A stretch of 64,000 nt of DNA from Bacillota bacterium (GTDB lineage Bacteria > Bacillota > Clostridia > Christensenellales > CAG-138), in NCBI GenBank assembly GCA_023399275.1, contig JAEWQH010000117.1, forward strand, positions 1 through 64,000, read 5' to 3'. Both the position numbers and the translations under genes were made by a program. The notes below the pieces were generated by a model. The model was not told the origin of the DNA, did no database searches, and was given only the letters and a program-made list of their open reading frames with translations. Position 1 is the first letter of the stretch; every line of letters starts with the position of its first letter. This document shows, one piece after another, positions 53,190-60,456 of the stretch.

Positions 53190-54191
53190 TCAGTTTGCCA
53201 CGCCCGTGATCGCGTCGATCTGTGCCAGCTCCCCGGCGCTGAATGCGGGCGCCTTGAGGATGCCCAGGTTTTGCTCGATCTGCGCGGGCGACGACGCGCC
53301 GATGAGCACGCTGGTCACCCGCTCGCCGCGCAGCACCCAGCTCAGCGCCAGCTCAGAGAGGCTCTGCCCGCGCGCCTCCGCGAGCGCGTTGAGCGCGCGG
53401 ATCTGCCCGAGTTTTTCCTCGGTGAGCTGCTCGCGCTTGAGAAACGGCCCGCCCTTGCCGATGCGGCTGTCCGCCGGCACGCCGCCAAGATAGCGGTCCG
53501 TCAACAGCCCCTGCGCCAGCGGGCTAAAGCAGATGATGCCAAAGCCCGCGTCCCCTGCCGCCTGCCCGAGCCGGTCGGCTTCGATATGGCGGTCGAAGAT
53601 GGAATAGCGCACCTGGTTGAGCACAAACGGGCAGCGCAGTTCCTTGAGGATGGCGGCGGCCCTGCGCGCAGTCGCGCTGTCATAATTTGAGATGCCCGCA
53701 TAGAGCGCCCTGCCGCTTTTCACCGCCGTGTCGAGCGCAAGCATGCTCTCCTCCAGCGGCGTATTTGGATCCATGCGGTGATGGTAGAAGATATCCACGT
53801 ATGCCAGCCCCATGCGCTTGAGGCTCTGATCGAGACTCGCAAGCAGATATTTGCGGCTGCCCCAGTCGCCATAGGGGCCGGGCCACATGGTATAGCCCGC
53901 CTTGGTGCTGACGATCAGCTCGTCCCGGTGGGCGGCAAGCTCCTCCTTCAGAATACGGCCGAAGTTGGTCTCCGCGCTGCCGGGCAGCGGCCCGTAGTTG
54001 TTGGCGAGGTCAAAGTGCGTTACGCCCCGGTCGAAAGCGGTAAAACACATCCGCTTCATGTTGTCGTAGTCGTCGTTCGTGCCGAAGTTATGCCAAAGCC
54101 CCAGCGAGAGCAGCGGCAGCTTCAGTCCGCTTGCGCCGCAGCTGCGGAAGATCATCTCATCGTAACGATGCTCGTTTGCGGTATAAGCCAT
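53190..54191 (-). CDS. Aldo/keto reductase (YghZ/Kvbeta-like)
   Basis: 333 residues from the ATG at 54191 (GGAGGG about 8 nt upstream). The long frame beyond this start runs across the divergent peptidyl-prolyl isomerase gene and is a shadow. The catalytic tetrad (Asp, Tyr, Lys, His) is in the expected regions: FDLANNYG, VSTKAG and DIFYHHRMDP. YDNMKRMCFTAFDRGVTHFDL marks the YghZ group. It reduces small carbonyls with NADPH. Substrate unknown. Confidence 0.93.
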   Translation of the reverse strand: MAYTANEHRYDEMIFRSCGASGLKLPLLSLGLWHNFGTNDDYDNMKRMCFTAFDRGVTHFDLANNYGPLPGSAETNFGRILKEELAAHRDELIVSTKAGYTMWPGPYGDWGSRKYLLASLDQSLKRMGLAYVDIFYHHRMDPNTPLEESMLALDTAVKSGRALYAGISNYDSATARRAAAILKELRCPFVLNQVRYSIFDRHIEADRLGQAAGDAGFGIICFSPLAQGLLTDRYLGGVPADSRIGKGGPFLKREQLTEEKLGQIRALNALAEARGQSLSELALSWVLRGERVTSVLIGASSPAQIEQNLGILKAPAFSAGELAQIDAITGVAN

Positions 54192-54422
54192 ACGTTCGCC
54201 CTCCATCAGACAGCTAGATTTTGTTCCCAACCCATTGTAGCATATTCCCCTGCGCTCCCCCAAGCAGGATGCGTAGAAAACATATCCGCACAAATAAAAA
54301 CGTTCCGATAAAATAGGGGAACATTCATTGACTTTTGCCAGCAAATGCCGGAAAATGAGGTGCGGCGGCAGGCGGGCACTTCGCCCACGCCGCGGATACT
54401 CTAACGATTCGGAGGACTGTTT

Positions 54423-54974
54423 GTGATTACAAAAGTACCCGTCGCCACCATCGAGATGCAGACCGGCGGCGTCATCAAAATGGAGCTGTATTACGATATC
54501 GCGCCCAACACGGTGAAAAACTTCGTCCACCTCGCCAATAAGGGGTTTTACGATGGCACCATATTCCACCGCGTGGTGAAGGACTTCGTCATTCAGGGCG
54601 GCGACCCGACCGGCACCGGCACCGGCGGCCCAGGCTACCACATCAAGGGTGAGTTTGCCAACAACAAGCACCCAAACCGCCTCTCGCATGAGCGCGGCGT
54701 AGTCAGCATGGCGCGTCAGGGCAACCCCTACAATCCCCCGGCCGCCTACGACTCGGCGGGCAGCCAGTTCTTCATCCTGCATGCGGACGCGACGTATCTC
54801 GATAAGGACTATGCCGCGTTTGGCATGGTGATCGAGGGAATGGATACCGTGGACGCCATCGCCAACTGCGTCACCGGCGTCCACAGCAAGCCCATCGTGG
54901 AGCAGAAGATCAAGTCCATCCGCGTCGAAACCTTTGGGGACGCGCTTGACGAACCGGAGACGCTCGAAGCATAG
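54423..54974 (+). CDS. Cyclophilin-type peptidyl-prolyl cis-trans isomerase
   Basis: 183 residues from a GTG with GGAGG 7 nt upstream. The cyclophilin core is complete: FHRVVKDFVIQGGDPTGTGTGGPGY, MARQGNPYNPPAAYDSAGSQFFI and FGMVIEGMDTVD. No signal peptide, so a cytoplasmic folding helper. Divergent from the aldo/keto reductase. Confidence 0.95.
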   Translation: MITKVPVATIEMQTGGVIKMELYYDIAPNTVKNFVHLANKGFYDGTIFHRVVKDFVIQGGDPTGTGTGGPGYHIKGEFANNKHPNRLSHERGVVSMARQGNPYNPPAAYDSAGSQFFILHADATYLDKDYAAFGMVIEGMDTVDAIANCVTGVHSKPIVEQKIKSIRVETFGDALDEPETLEA

Positions 54975-55033
54975 CGCCGCGCATTTCCGCTGCTCAAATC
55001 GGAGTAAAATCTGTACCCGGCGTTCAAAGTCTA

Positions 55034-55062
55034 TTGACACCGATGCGCCCGTCTGCTAGAAT
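55034..55062 (+). promoter_or_regulatory. Promoter of the MarR/SPT-like/SDR operon
   Basis: Perfect TTGACA, a 17-bp spacer and TAGAAT. A 7-bp inverted repeat starts immediately downstream. Confidence 0.8.
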
Positions 55063-55080
55063 ACATAAAAATCTTTATGT
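55063..55080. promoter_or_regulatory. Candidate MarR operator
   Basis: ACATAAA-aatc-TTTATGT covers the transcription start region, where a dimeric MarR repressor would block transcription. It lies just before the marR-like gene, so autoregulation is likely. Confidence 0.6.
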
Positions 55081-55166
55081 ATTTTCGCGGCGGGCGTTCG
55101 CTTTGGAAAAGACCCGCAGCCACGCGTTTTGCAAGAGAGATCTTCTTTGGATGGGAGGCGGTTGTT

Positions 55167-55610
55167 ATGGCCCGGCTGGGCATTGCGGGGGCGGTATCGG
55201 AGCTCTACCGGAGCCTGCGCCTCGCGCACTATCGCAACCTCTTTGGGCAGCTGCGCGAGAAAGCGGGCAGCCTGAGCGCAACCGAGGCCTTCTCCGCAGA
55301 AGTGATCTACTTGCTCGACCGCCCGACCATCGGCGAGTTTGCCGATTTTATCGGAATTTCGCAGCCAAACGCTTCCTATAAGGTCAACTCCCTCGTTACG
55401 AAGGGGTACCTTGCGCGCGTCTGCGGCGACGACGACCACCGGGAGGCGCACCTGCACGTTACCAAGAAGTTCCTCGACTACTACGGGCGGCAGCTGCCGG
55501 ATACGAAAAGCGCGGTCGCAGACGTGCTCTCTTCGTTTACCGAGCAGGAAGTACGGCTGCTCTCCCGCCTGTTTGGCCGGCTCAACCGGCATCTCACCGC
55601 GCGCGTGTAA
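55167..55610 (+). CDS. MarR-family transcriptional regulator
   Basis: 147 residues from an ATG with GGGAGG upstream. A winged HTH (GEFADFIGISQPNASYKVNSLVTKGYLARV) and the CGDDDHREAHLHVT wing are typical of MarR. It is the first gene before a serine palmitoyltransferase-like enzyme and an SDR on the same strand, so it probably controls that pathway. The ligand is unknown; a lipid or acyl compound is a guess from the neighbours. Confidence 0.85.
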   Translation: MARLGIAGAVSELYRSLRLAHYRNLFGQLREKAGSLSATEAFSAEVIYLLDRPTIGEFADFIGISQPNASYKVNSLVTKGYLARVCGDDDHREAHLHVTKKFLDYYGRQLPDTKSAVADVLSSFTEQEVRLLSRLFGRLNRHLTARV

Positions 55611-55701
55611 GCTGCGCCGAGCAGCATAACCGCGGCACTGCGCTCCGCCGTCGGGGGGGGAATGGACGGCAAAGCGCGGCAACTGCAATATGGGGGTAAA
55701 A

Positions 55702-56883
55702 ATGGATCTTTTCGAAAAATGCGACCGGCTGACCGCGGTCAGGGAGACCCGCGCGGCGGGCATCTATCCGTATTTTCACGCATTGGAGTCACGTCAGGAT
55801 GTAGAGGTCATGATGGAGGGCAAGCGCCGCATCATGCTCGGCTCCAACAACTACCTGGGGTTGACCACGCATCCCGAGATCGTCGAGGCGGGCATCCGCG
55901 CCATGGAGCAATACGGCTCCGGCTGCTCCGGCTCCCGGTTTCTCAATGGAACGCTGCGCATGCATCTGGAGCTGGAGCAAGAGCTGGCAGATTTTTTGCA
56001 TAAGGAGGCTGTCGTCACCTTCTCCACGGGCTTTCAGAGTAATCTCGGCATCATTAGCGCGCTCGTCGGCAAAGGCGACTACGTGATCTGCGACAAGGAG
56101 AATCACGCAAGCATCTACGATGGCTGCCGCCTCGCCTTCGGCACCATGGTTCGCTACCGCCACGGGGATATGGAGCACCTGCGGCATACGCTGGAGCAGA
56201 TCCCCGATACGGCGGGCAAGCTCATCGTAACCGACGGCGTATTCAGCATGGGCGGCGACATCGCAAAGCTGCCCGAGATCGTCGCGCTCGCCAAGGAATT
56301 CGGCGCACGCGTCATGGTGGACGATGCGCACGGGCTCGGCGTCATCGGCGAAGGCGGCCGCGGCACGGCAAGCCATTTCGGTCTGGAAGACGAGGTGGAC
56401 GTCTACATGGGCACATTCAGCAAGTCCCTCGCCAGTCTCGGCGGCTATATGGCGGCCAGCAGCGAGGTCGCGGAGTATGTGCGCCACACTTCCCGCCCGT
56501 TTATCTTCTCCGCCTCCATGACGCCCGCAAACTGCGCCTGCGCACTGGCCGCGCTGCGCGTGCTCGAACGCGAGCCGCAGCGCGTGCGCCGTCTGCAGGA
56601 GATCTGCCGCTATGTGCGCGCCGGGCTTACCGCGCGCAGCATCCCGCATAAATACACGGCCGACGTGCCGATCATACCGATCTATACCTACGAGACCATC
56701 CGCACGCTGACCGTCGCCAAGATGCTCTATGAGGCCGGCGTATACGTCAACCCCGTCCTCCCGCCCGCAACGCCCGCGACGGAGTGTCTGCTTCGCACGA
56801 GCTATATGGCGACGCTGACCGAGCCGTTGCTCGACGAAGCGATGGATATCATGGCGGGCGTTCTGGCGGAGGAAGCAAAATGA
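55702..56883 (+). CDS. Alpha-oxoamine synthase, serine palmitoyltransferase-like
   Basis: 393 residues of the PLP-dependent alpha-oxoamine synthases. The block VTDGVFSMGGDIAKLPEIV, VDDAHGLGVIGEGGRGTASHFG and the lysine motif MGTFSKSLASLGGY (SPT-type; AONS and 2-amino-3-ketobutyrate ligase usually have different residues here) point to condensation of an amino acid with an acyl-CoA, as in sphingoid-base synthesis. No biotin-pathway neighbours other than distant birA-bioY. The ATG at 55702 has GGGGG upstream. Start codon of the SDR overlaps its stop (ATGA). AONS or a novel acyl-amino ketone synthase remains possible. Confidence 0.88.
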   Translation: MDLFEKCDRLTAVRETRAAGIYPYFHALESRQDVEVMMEGKRRIMLGSNNYLGLTTHPEIVEAGIRAMEQYGSGCSGSRFLNGTLRMHLELEQELADFLHKEAVVTFSTGFQSNLGIISALVGKGDYVICDKENHASIYDGCRLAFGTMVRYRHGDMEHLRHTLEQIPDTAGKLIVTDGVFSMGGDIAKLPEIVALAKEFGARVMVDDAHGLGVIGEGGRGTASHFGLEDEVDVYMGTFSKSLASLGGYMAASSEVAEYVRHTSRPFIFSASMTPANCACALAALRVLEREPQRVRRLQEICRYVRAGLTARSIPHKYTADVPIIPIYTYETIRTLTVAKMLYEAGVYVNPVLPPATPATECLLRTSYMATLTEPLLDEAMDIMAGVLAEEAK

Positions 56884-57668
56884 AGCGCGTCTGCATCCTC
56901 ACCGGCGGCAGCGGCGGCATCGGCCGCGCGAGCGCCGACCTGCTGGCAAAAAACGGTTTCACCGTCTATGAGCTCAGCCGAAGCGGAGCCGATGCGGGAG
57001 GCATTCGCCACATCACGGCGGATGTGACTGATCCTGCGCAGGTCAAGGCCGCCGTCGCACGGGTGCTCGCCGAACAGGGACAGATCGATCTGCTGGTCAA
57101 CAACGCGGGCTTCGGCATCTCCGGGGCGGTGGAGTTCACCGACCCGGCGGACGCGCTTGCGCAGCTCAACGTCAACTTCTTCGGCGCGCTGCACTGCATC
57201 CAGGCCGTTTTGCCGCAAATGCGCGCGCAGAAGCGAGGGCATATCGTCAATATCAGCTCCGTCGCAGCGCCGATCGCGATCCCGTTTCAGGCGTTTTACA
57301 GCGCAACCAAGGCCGCAACCAACTCCCTCACGCTCGCGTTGCGCAATGAGGTGAAACCCTTTGGCGTCAAAGTCTGCGCCATCCTGCCGGGCGATGTGAA
57401 GACGGGCTTCACCGCCGCGCGCAAGAAGAGCTGCGCGGGCGCCGAGGTATACGGCGCGGCGATCGACCGCGCTGTGCGCGTCATGGAGCACGATGAGCAA
57501 AACGGCATGCCGCCATCTCAGGTTGCAAAGGCCGTGCTCCGCGCGGCAACCGCAAAACACCCGTCCGCATTGACCACAGTCGGCTTTCCATACCGGGTGT
57601 TTGTGCTGCTGAACAAGCTCCTTCCCGCGACCTGGACCAACGCGCTCGTGGGCCTGATCTACCGCTGA
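56880..57668 (+). CDS. Short-chain dehydrogenase/reductase
   Basis: 262 residues of classical SDR: TGGSGGIG (8-15), NNAG, ISSVAAP, YSATK (catalytic Tyr and Lys) and ILPGDVKTG. The C-terminus has a hydrophobic segment (PYRVFVLLNKLLPATWTNALVGLIY), as in some membrane-associated ketoreductases. Coupled by ATGA overlap to the SPT-like gene, so it probably reduces the 3-keto product to an amino alcohol, by analogy with 3-ketodihydrosphingosine reductase. A terminator follows. Confidence 0.88.
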   Translation: MKRVCILTGGSGGIGRASADLLAKNGFTVYELSRSGADAGGIRHITADVTDPAQVKAAVARVLAEQGQIDLLVNNAGFGISGAVEFTDPADALAQLNVNFFGALHCIQAVLPQMRAQKRGHIVNISSVAAPIAIPFQAFYSATKAATNSLTLALRNEVKPFGVKVCAILPGDVKTGFTAARKKSCAGAEVYGAAIDRAVRVMEHDEQNGMPPSQVAKAVLRAATAKHPSALTTVGFPYRVFVLLNKLLPATWTNALVGLIYR

Positions 57669-57774
57669 TTTCGTATGCTGAAACCGATCAGACCGCATGT
57701 CCCTGTGCGTCCGCGTGTCAACGAGCCCTCTTCTCTCATCGACAACGCCCACAACCGGACATTGTGAAAAAGCG

Positions 57775-57813
57775 CCTCCTGTCGTACGATAAGCAACTGC
57801 GGCAGGAGGTTTT
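57775..57813 (+). terminator. Terminator after the SDR gene
   Basis: CCTCCTG (57775-57781) pairs with CAGGAGG (57803-57809), then TTTTCC. Confidence 0.78.
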
Positions 57814-58235
57814 CCTATGGGGAAACATTGTTAGAAAGAAAAACTGTTGAAGGTTCCTGAACGGCAGAAGAACGGACATGCTGTTCCATTCCCGCTTGAA
57901 TGGACAAATAGGCTTATCCGGTCGCGATCAAAGAGGAAAGGTGCGCCATGCGGCGGCGCAGGGATCGAAACGGATCAAGCGTCGGCGGTAGTGACGGCCA
58001 CGGTTCCGATCGGCAAAAGCATGAAACTCAGATAGAAGAACGGGCCGAAACCGGTGCCAATCCTCCGGATCGTGCGTCTGTTCGGTACGCTGAAGTGCTT
58101 CCCCTCAAGGCAGTTTTATACCAAGAGCCGCATCGAAAAACCCGCATCCAGCCATTTTGATATTCCGTGATCCATTCGCTGGATCACAGCCGCTCCCAGC
58201 GCCCCAGTTCGGGCGTTTTTTCGTTTTTAGGCAAA
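57814..58235. other. Gene-poor stretch between the SDR and the tRNA cluster
   Basis: No gene is supported. Small open frames on the plus strand (57847-58160) lack ribosome sites and family features. On the minus strand a short frame of about 45 codons reads LEGKHFSVPNRRTIRRIG then a hydrophobic GPFFYLSFMLLPIGTVAVTT, with a stop at both ends and no start; it could be a remnant. Confidence 0.35.
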
Positions 58236-58274
58236 GAAAAATCCCACCGAAACCGTATCTGCTTCGGTGGGATT
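58236..58274 (-). terminator. Terminator of the tRNA operon
   Basis: A 12-bp perfect stem (AATCCCACCGAA and complement, 58240-58251 with 58263-58274) followed by TTTTTC on the minus strand. Confidence 0.9.
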
Positions 58275-58277
58275 AGC

Positions 58278-58351
58278 TGGAGGCGCCACCCGGAATCGAA
58301 CCGGGGGTGAAGGTTTTGCAGACCTCTGCCTTACCGCTTGGCTATGGCGCC
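58278..58351 (-). tRNA. tRNA-Cys (GCA)
   Basis: 74 nt. Anticodon loop CTGCAAA. The acceptor stem GGCGCCA pairs with TGGCGCC and the 3' CCA is encoded. Last tRNA of the operon. Confidence 0.96.
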
Positions 58352-58388
58352 ATATGCAATTGCAAGGATTACGGGGGGTGACCAAGCC

Positions 58389-58436
58389 CATTCATGAGAC
58401 GGCTTTATATACCTGCCTGCGCCGTCTCATGAATGG
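58389..58436. repeat. 16-bp inverted repeat between tRNA-Cys and tRNA-Gly
   Basis: CCATTCATGAGACGGC (58389-58404) and its perfect complement (58421-58436) flank a 16-nt loop. The distal arm includes the encoded CCA end of tRNA-Gly, so the hairpin competes with or marks tRNA 3' processing. Confidence 0.75.
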
Positions 58437-58509
58437 AGCGGGAGACGGGGCTCGAACCCGCCACCTCAGCCTTGGCAAGGCTGCGCTCTACCAAATGAGC
58501 TACTCCCGC
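58434..58509 (-). tRNA. tRNA-Gly (GCC)
   Basis: 76 nt. Anticodon loop TTGCCAA. Acceptor GCGGGAG/CTCCCGC, discriminator T, CCA encoded. Its 3' end forms one arm of a 16-bp inverted repeat. Confidence 0.96.
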
Positions 58510-58517
58510 GAGGGGTC

Positions 58518-58593
58518 TGGTGCCTCAGAGTGGACTTGAACCACCGACACAGGGATTTTCAGTCCCTTGCTCTACCAACTGAGCTACCGAGGC
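58518..58593 (-). tRNA. tRNA-Phe (GAA)
   Basis: 76 nt. Anticodon loop CTGAAAA, acceptor GCCTCGG with the matching 3' arm, CCA encoded. Confidence 0.96.
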
Positions 58594-58598
58594 AAACG

Positions 58599-58675
58599 TG
58601 GCGACCCGGAGGGGGCTCGAACCCCTGACCTCCAGCGTGACAGGCTGGCGTACTAACCAACTGTACTACCGGGCC
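58599..58675 (-). tRNA. tRNA-Asp (GTC)
   Basis: 77 nt. Anticodon loop CTGTCAC, acceptor GGCCCGG with CCGGGTC, CCA encoded. Confidence 0.96.
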
Positions 58676-58681
58676 ACTAAG

Positions 58682-58757
58682 TGGTGGGAACAACAGGGCT
58701 CGAACCTGTGACCCCTTGCTTGTAAGGCAAGTGCTCTCCCAGCTGAGCTATGCTCCC
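58682..58757 (-). tRNA. tRNA-Val (TAC)
   Basis: 76 nt. Anticodon loop CTTACAA, acceptor GGGAGCA with TGTTCCC, CCA encoded. First tRNA after the promoter. Confidence 0.96.
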
Positions 58758-58780
58758 CCGCGCATCACAAATGCAAAATA

Positions 58781-58809
58781 AGTATAGCGGAGAAAGGATG
58801 CCCTGTCAA
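58781..58809 (-). promoter_or_regulatory. Promoter of the Val-Asp-Phe-Gly-Cys tRNA operon
   Basis: Perfect TTGACA (58809-58804), a 17-bp spacer and TATACT (58786-58781), 24 nt before tRNA-Val. Confidence 0.9.
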
Positions 58810-59037
58810 CGGCAAACTGATACATTTGGAGGAGAAAAAAAGCGCCGCGTCCGCTCGCGCGATCCGGCAAAAGAGAAGTCGCCGCTTTGCCGCACGGAAG
58901 CGGATCTTTCCGGAAAAGCGATGGTTTTTTGTGCTTTTGATTGCATGTGGCGCGGCAATGATATATAATATGGAAGCTTCGTGTGCGCGGCGGCATGCCC
59001 GCACCGGAAACTGGAAAGAGGAACGGAGGCGGATGCA

Positions 59038-60378
59038 ATGGAGCTTGCGAAAAAGCGGAAGACCGATACGAGAAGCCTCGTGCGCGCTGGGATCCTTTCC
59101 GCGCTGATCATCGTGATGACCGTTGTGCCTTATACCGGTTATATCAACTACGGTCTGGTGGAGATCACCACGCTGCATATCGTGGTCGCCGTCGGTGCAG
59201 TCATGCTCGGCTGGCAATACGGCGCGGTGCTGGGGTTGGTTTGGGGCGTTACCTGCGTTCTGCGCGCGCTGACCAACCCGCTTTGGGCCCCGTTTGTCAA
59301 CCCGCTGGTTTCGCTCGTTCCGCGCGTGATCGTCGGCATCGTAGCCGGGCTTACGGCGCAAGGGCTGCGCAAGCTGCGGCTGCGCTCCGGCCTGGTTGCG
59401 GCGCTCGCCGCCGCGGCGGCGACGCTGACCAACACCGTGCTCGTGCTCTCCGCACTCAAGCTTTTCTCGGCCGTACTCACAGGGATGCCGCTGCTGGGCA
59501 CCATATACGGCACGCTTGTCGGCGTCAACGGCTCCATTGAGCTCGTTGCCGCGGTTCTGCTCGTGCCGGCCATCGTTGCGGCGATCAGTCCCCGGGAAAT
59601 CGTGCTCGGGATCGACATCGGCGCTTCCACAACGAAGTTTGCTTTGCTTAAAAACGGCAGATGCGTCAAGGAGTATCGCAAGCCGGACGGCCAGAGCCTC
59701 GATGAGGCACTCGACCACTTCGGTTATGCGGGCGTCAGGCGCATCGCGGTCACGGGGGTCGGCTCCGCGGCCATCCAGGAGGATCTGCGCGGGATTCCGA
59801 CCGTTCATAAGGACGAGTTCCTCTCCGTTTCACGCGGGGCAACCAAGCTATCCAGGCGTTTCAATACGCTGGTAGTCAGCGTCGGCACCGGTACGTCGTT
59901 TACGCGCATCACCCCGATTCGCGCATGGCACGTCGGCGGCACCGGCCTCGGCGGCGGCATGCTCAAGGGACTCAGCGGCAGGCTCTGCGGCACGGAAAAC
60001 ATGGAGGAGCTGCAGTCGCTCGCAGCAATCGGTGACCTGCACGCCATCGACCTGCAACTGCGGGATGTATTCTCCGGCACGCTCTCGCACCTGACGCCGG
60101 GCGCGACCGTCGCAAACATGAGCAAGCTCTCCGAGCAATCGCAGCGCGCAGACATCGCAGCGGGGCTTTGCAATATGATCTTCCAATCCATCGGTGTGAT
60201 GGCGGTGTTCGCGGCAAAGCGGCACCTGACGCGAACTATCGTGCTGGTCGGCACGATTACGGACTGGCCCATCGCGCAGCGCAGCCTCGACGAGGTCTCC
60301 GACCTGCACAACGTCCGGTTCATCGTGCCGGATCACGCGGCGTTTGCCACCGCGATCGGCGCGGCGCTTTCGGAGTGA
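59038..60378 (+). CDS. Fusion of an ECF transporter S-component with a type II pantothenate kinase
   Basis: 446 residues from the ATG at 59038 (GGAGG 9-10 nt upstream). Residues ~15-185 form about six membrane helices of the ECF S-component type (NYGLVEITTLHIVVAVGAVMLG). Residues ~188-446 are a complete type II PanK: phosphate-binding GIDIGASTTKFAL (191-203), a likely catalytic E260 (HKDEFLS), VGTGTSFTRI (282-291) and HVGGTGLGGGMLKGLSG (298-314). The two parts are in one frame with no internal start. The reading is uptake of pantothenate followed by phosphorylation at the membrane, the first step of CoA synthesis. The energy-coupling subunits are encoded elsewhere. The S-component substrate is inferred from the kinase. 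Confidence 0.88.
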   Translation: MELAKKRKTDTRSLVRAGILSALIIVMTVVPYTGYINYGLVEITTLHIVVAVGAVMLGWQYGAVLGLVWGVTCVLRALTNPLWAPFVNPLVSLVPRVIVGIVAGLTAQGLRKLRLRSGLVAALAAAAATLTNTVLVLSALKLFSAVLTGMPLLGTIYGTLVGVNGSIELVAAVLLVPAIVAAISPREIVLGIDIGASTTKFALLKNGRCVKEYRKPDGQSLDEALDHFGYAGVRRIAVTGVGSAAIQEDLRGIPTVHKDEFLSVSRGATKLSRRFNTLVVSVGTGTSFTRITPIRAWHVGGTGLGGGMLKGLSGRLCGTENMEELQSLAAIGDLHAIDLQLRDVFSGTLSHLTPGATVANMSKLSEQSQRADIAAGLCNMIFQSIGVMAVFAAKRHLTRTIVLVGTITDWPIAQRSLDEVSDLHNVRFIVPDHAAFATAIGAALSE

Positions 60379-60401
60379 TGTTCCCGCATCAGACGCTTCT
60401 T

Positions 60402-60432
60402 TCAAAGAGCGCTTGACGGTGCTCTTTTTCAG
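60402..60432 (+). terminator. Terminator between the fusion gene and hom
   Basis: AAAGAGC and GCTCTTTTT pair around an 8-nt loop. Transcription of hom must therefore use read-through or its own promoter, which I do not see clearly. Confidence 0.7.
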
Positions 60433-60456
60433 TGAGAGACAGATACAGGAGGAAAT

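Noticed and set aside
53190..55040. 616-codon frame extending aldo/keto reductase to 55040
   Set aside because: The extension runs antisense through the cyclophilin gene; the true start with GGAGGG is at 54191.
55690..56883. Calling the oxoamine synthase bioF because biotin genes (birA, bioY) are in the window
   Set aside because: birA-bioY are about 38 kb away, the motifs are SPT-like, and the coupled gene is a ketoreductase, not a biotin enzyme.
57847..58160. Two small plus-strand frames after the SDR gene
   Set aside because: No ribosome sites, no known domains, and composition unlike genes nearby.
58267..58539. 90-codon plus-strand frame over the tRNA region
   Set aside because: It overlaps tRNA-Cys and tRNA-Gly on the other strand, which have complete cloverleaf features.
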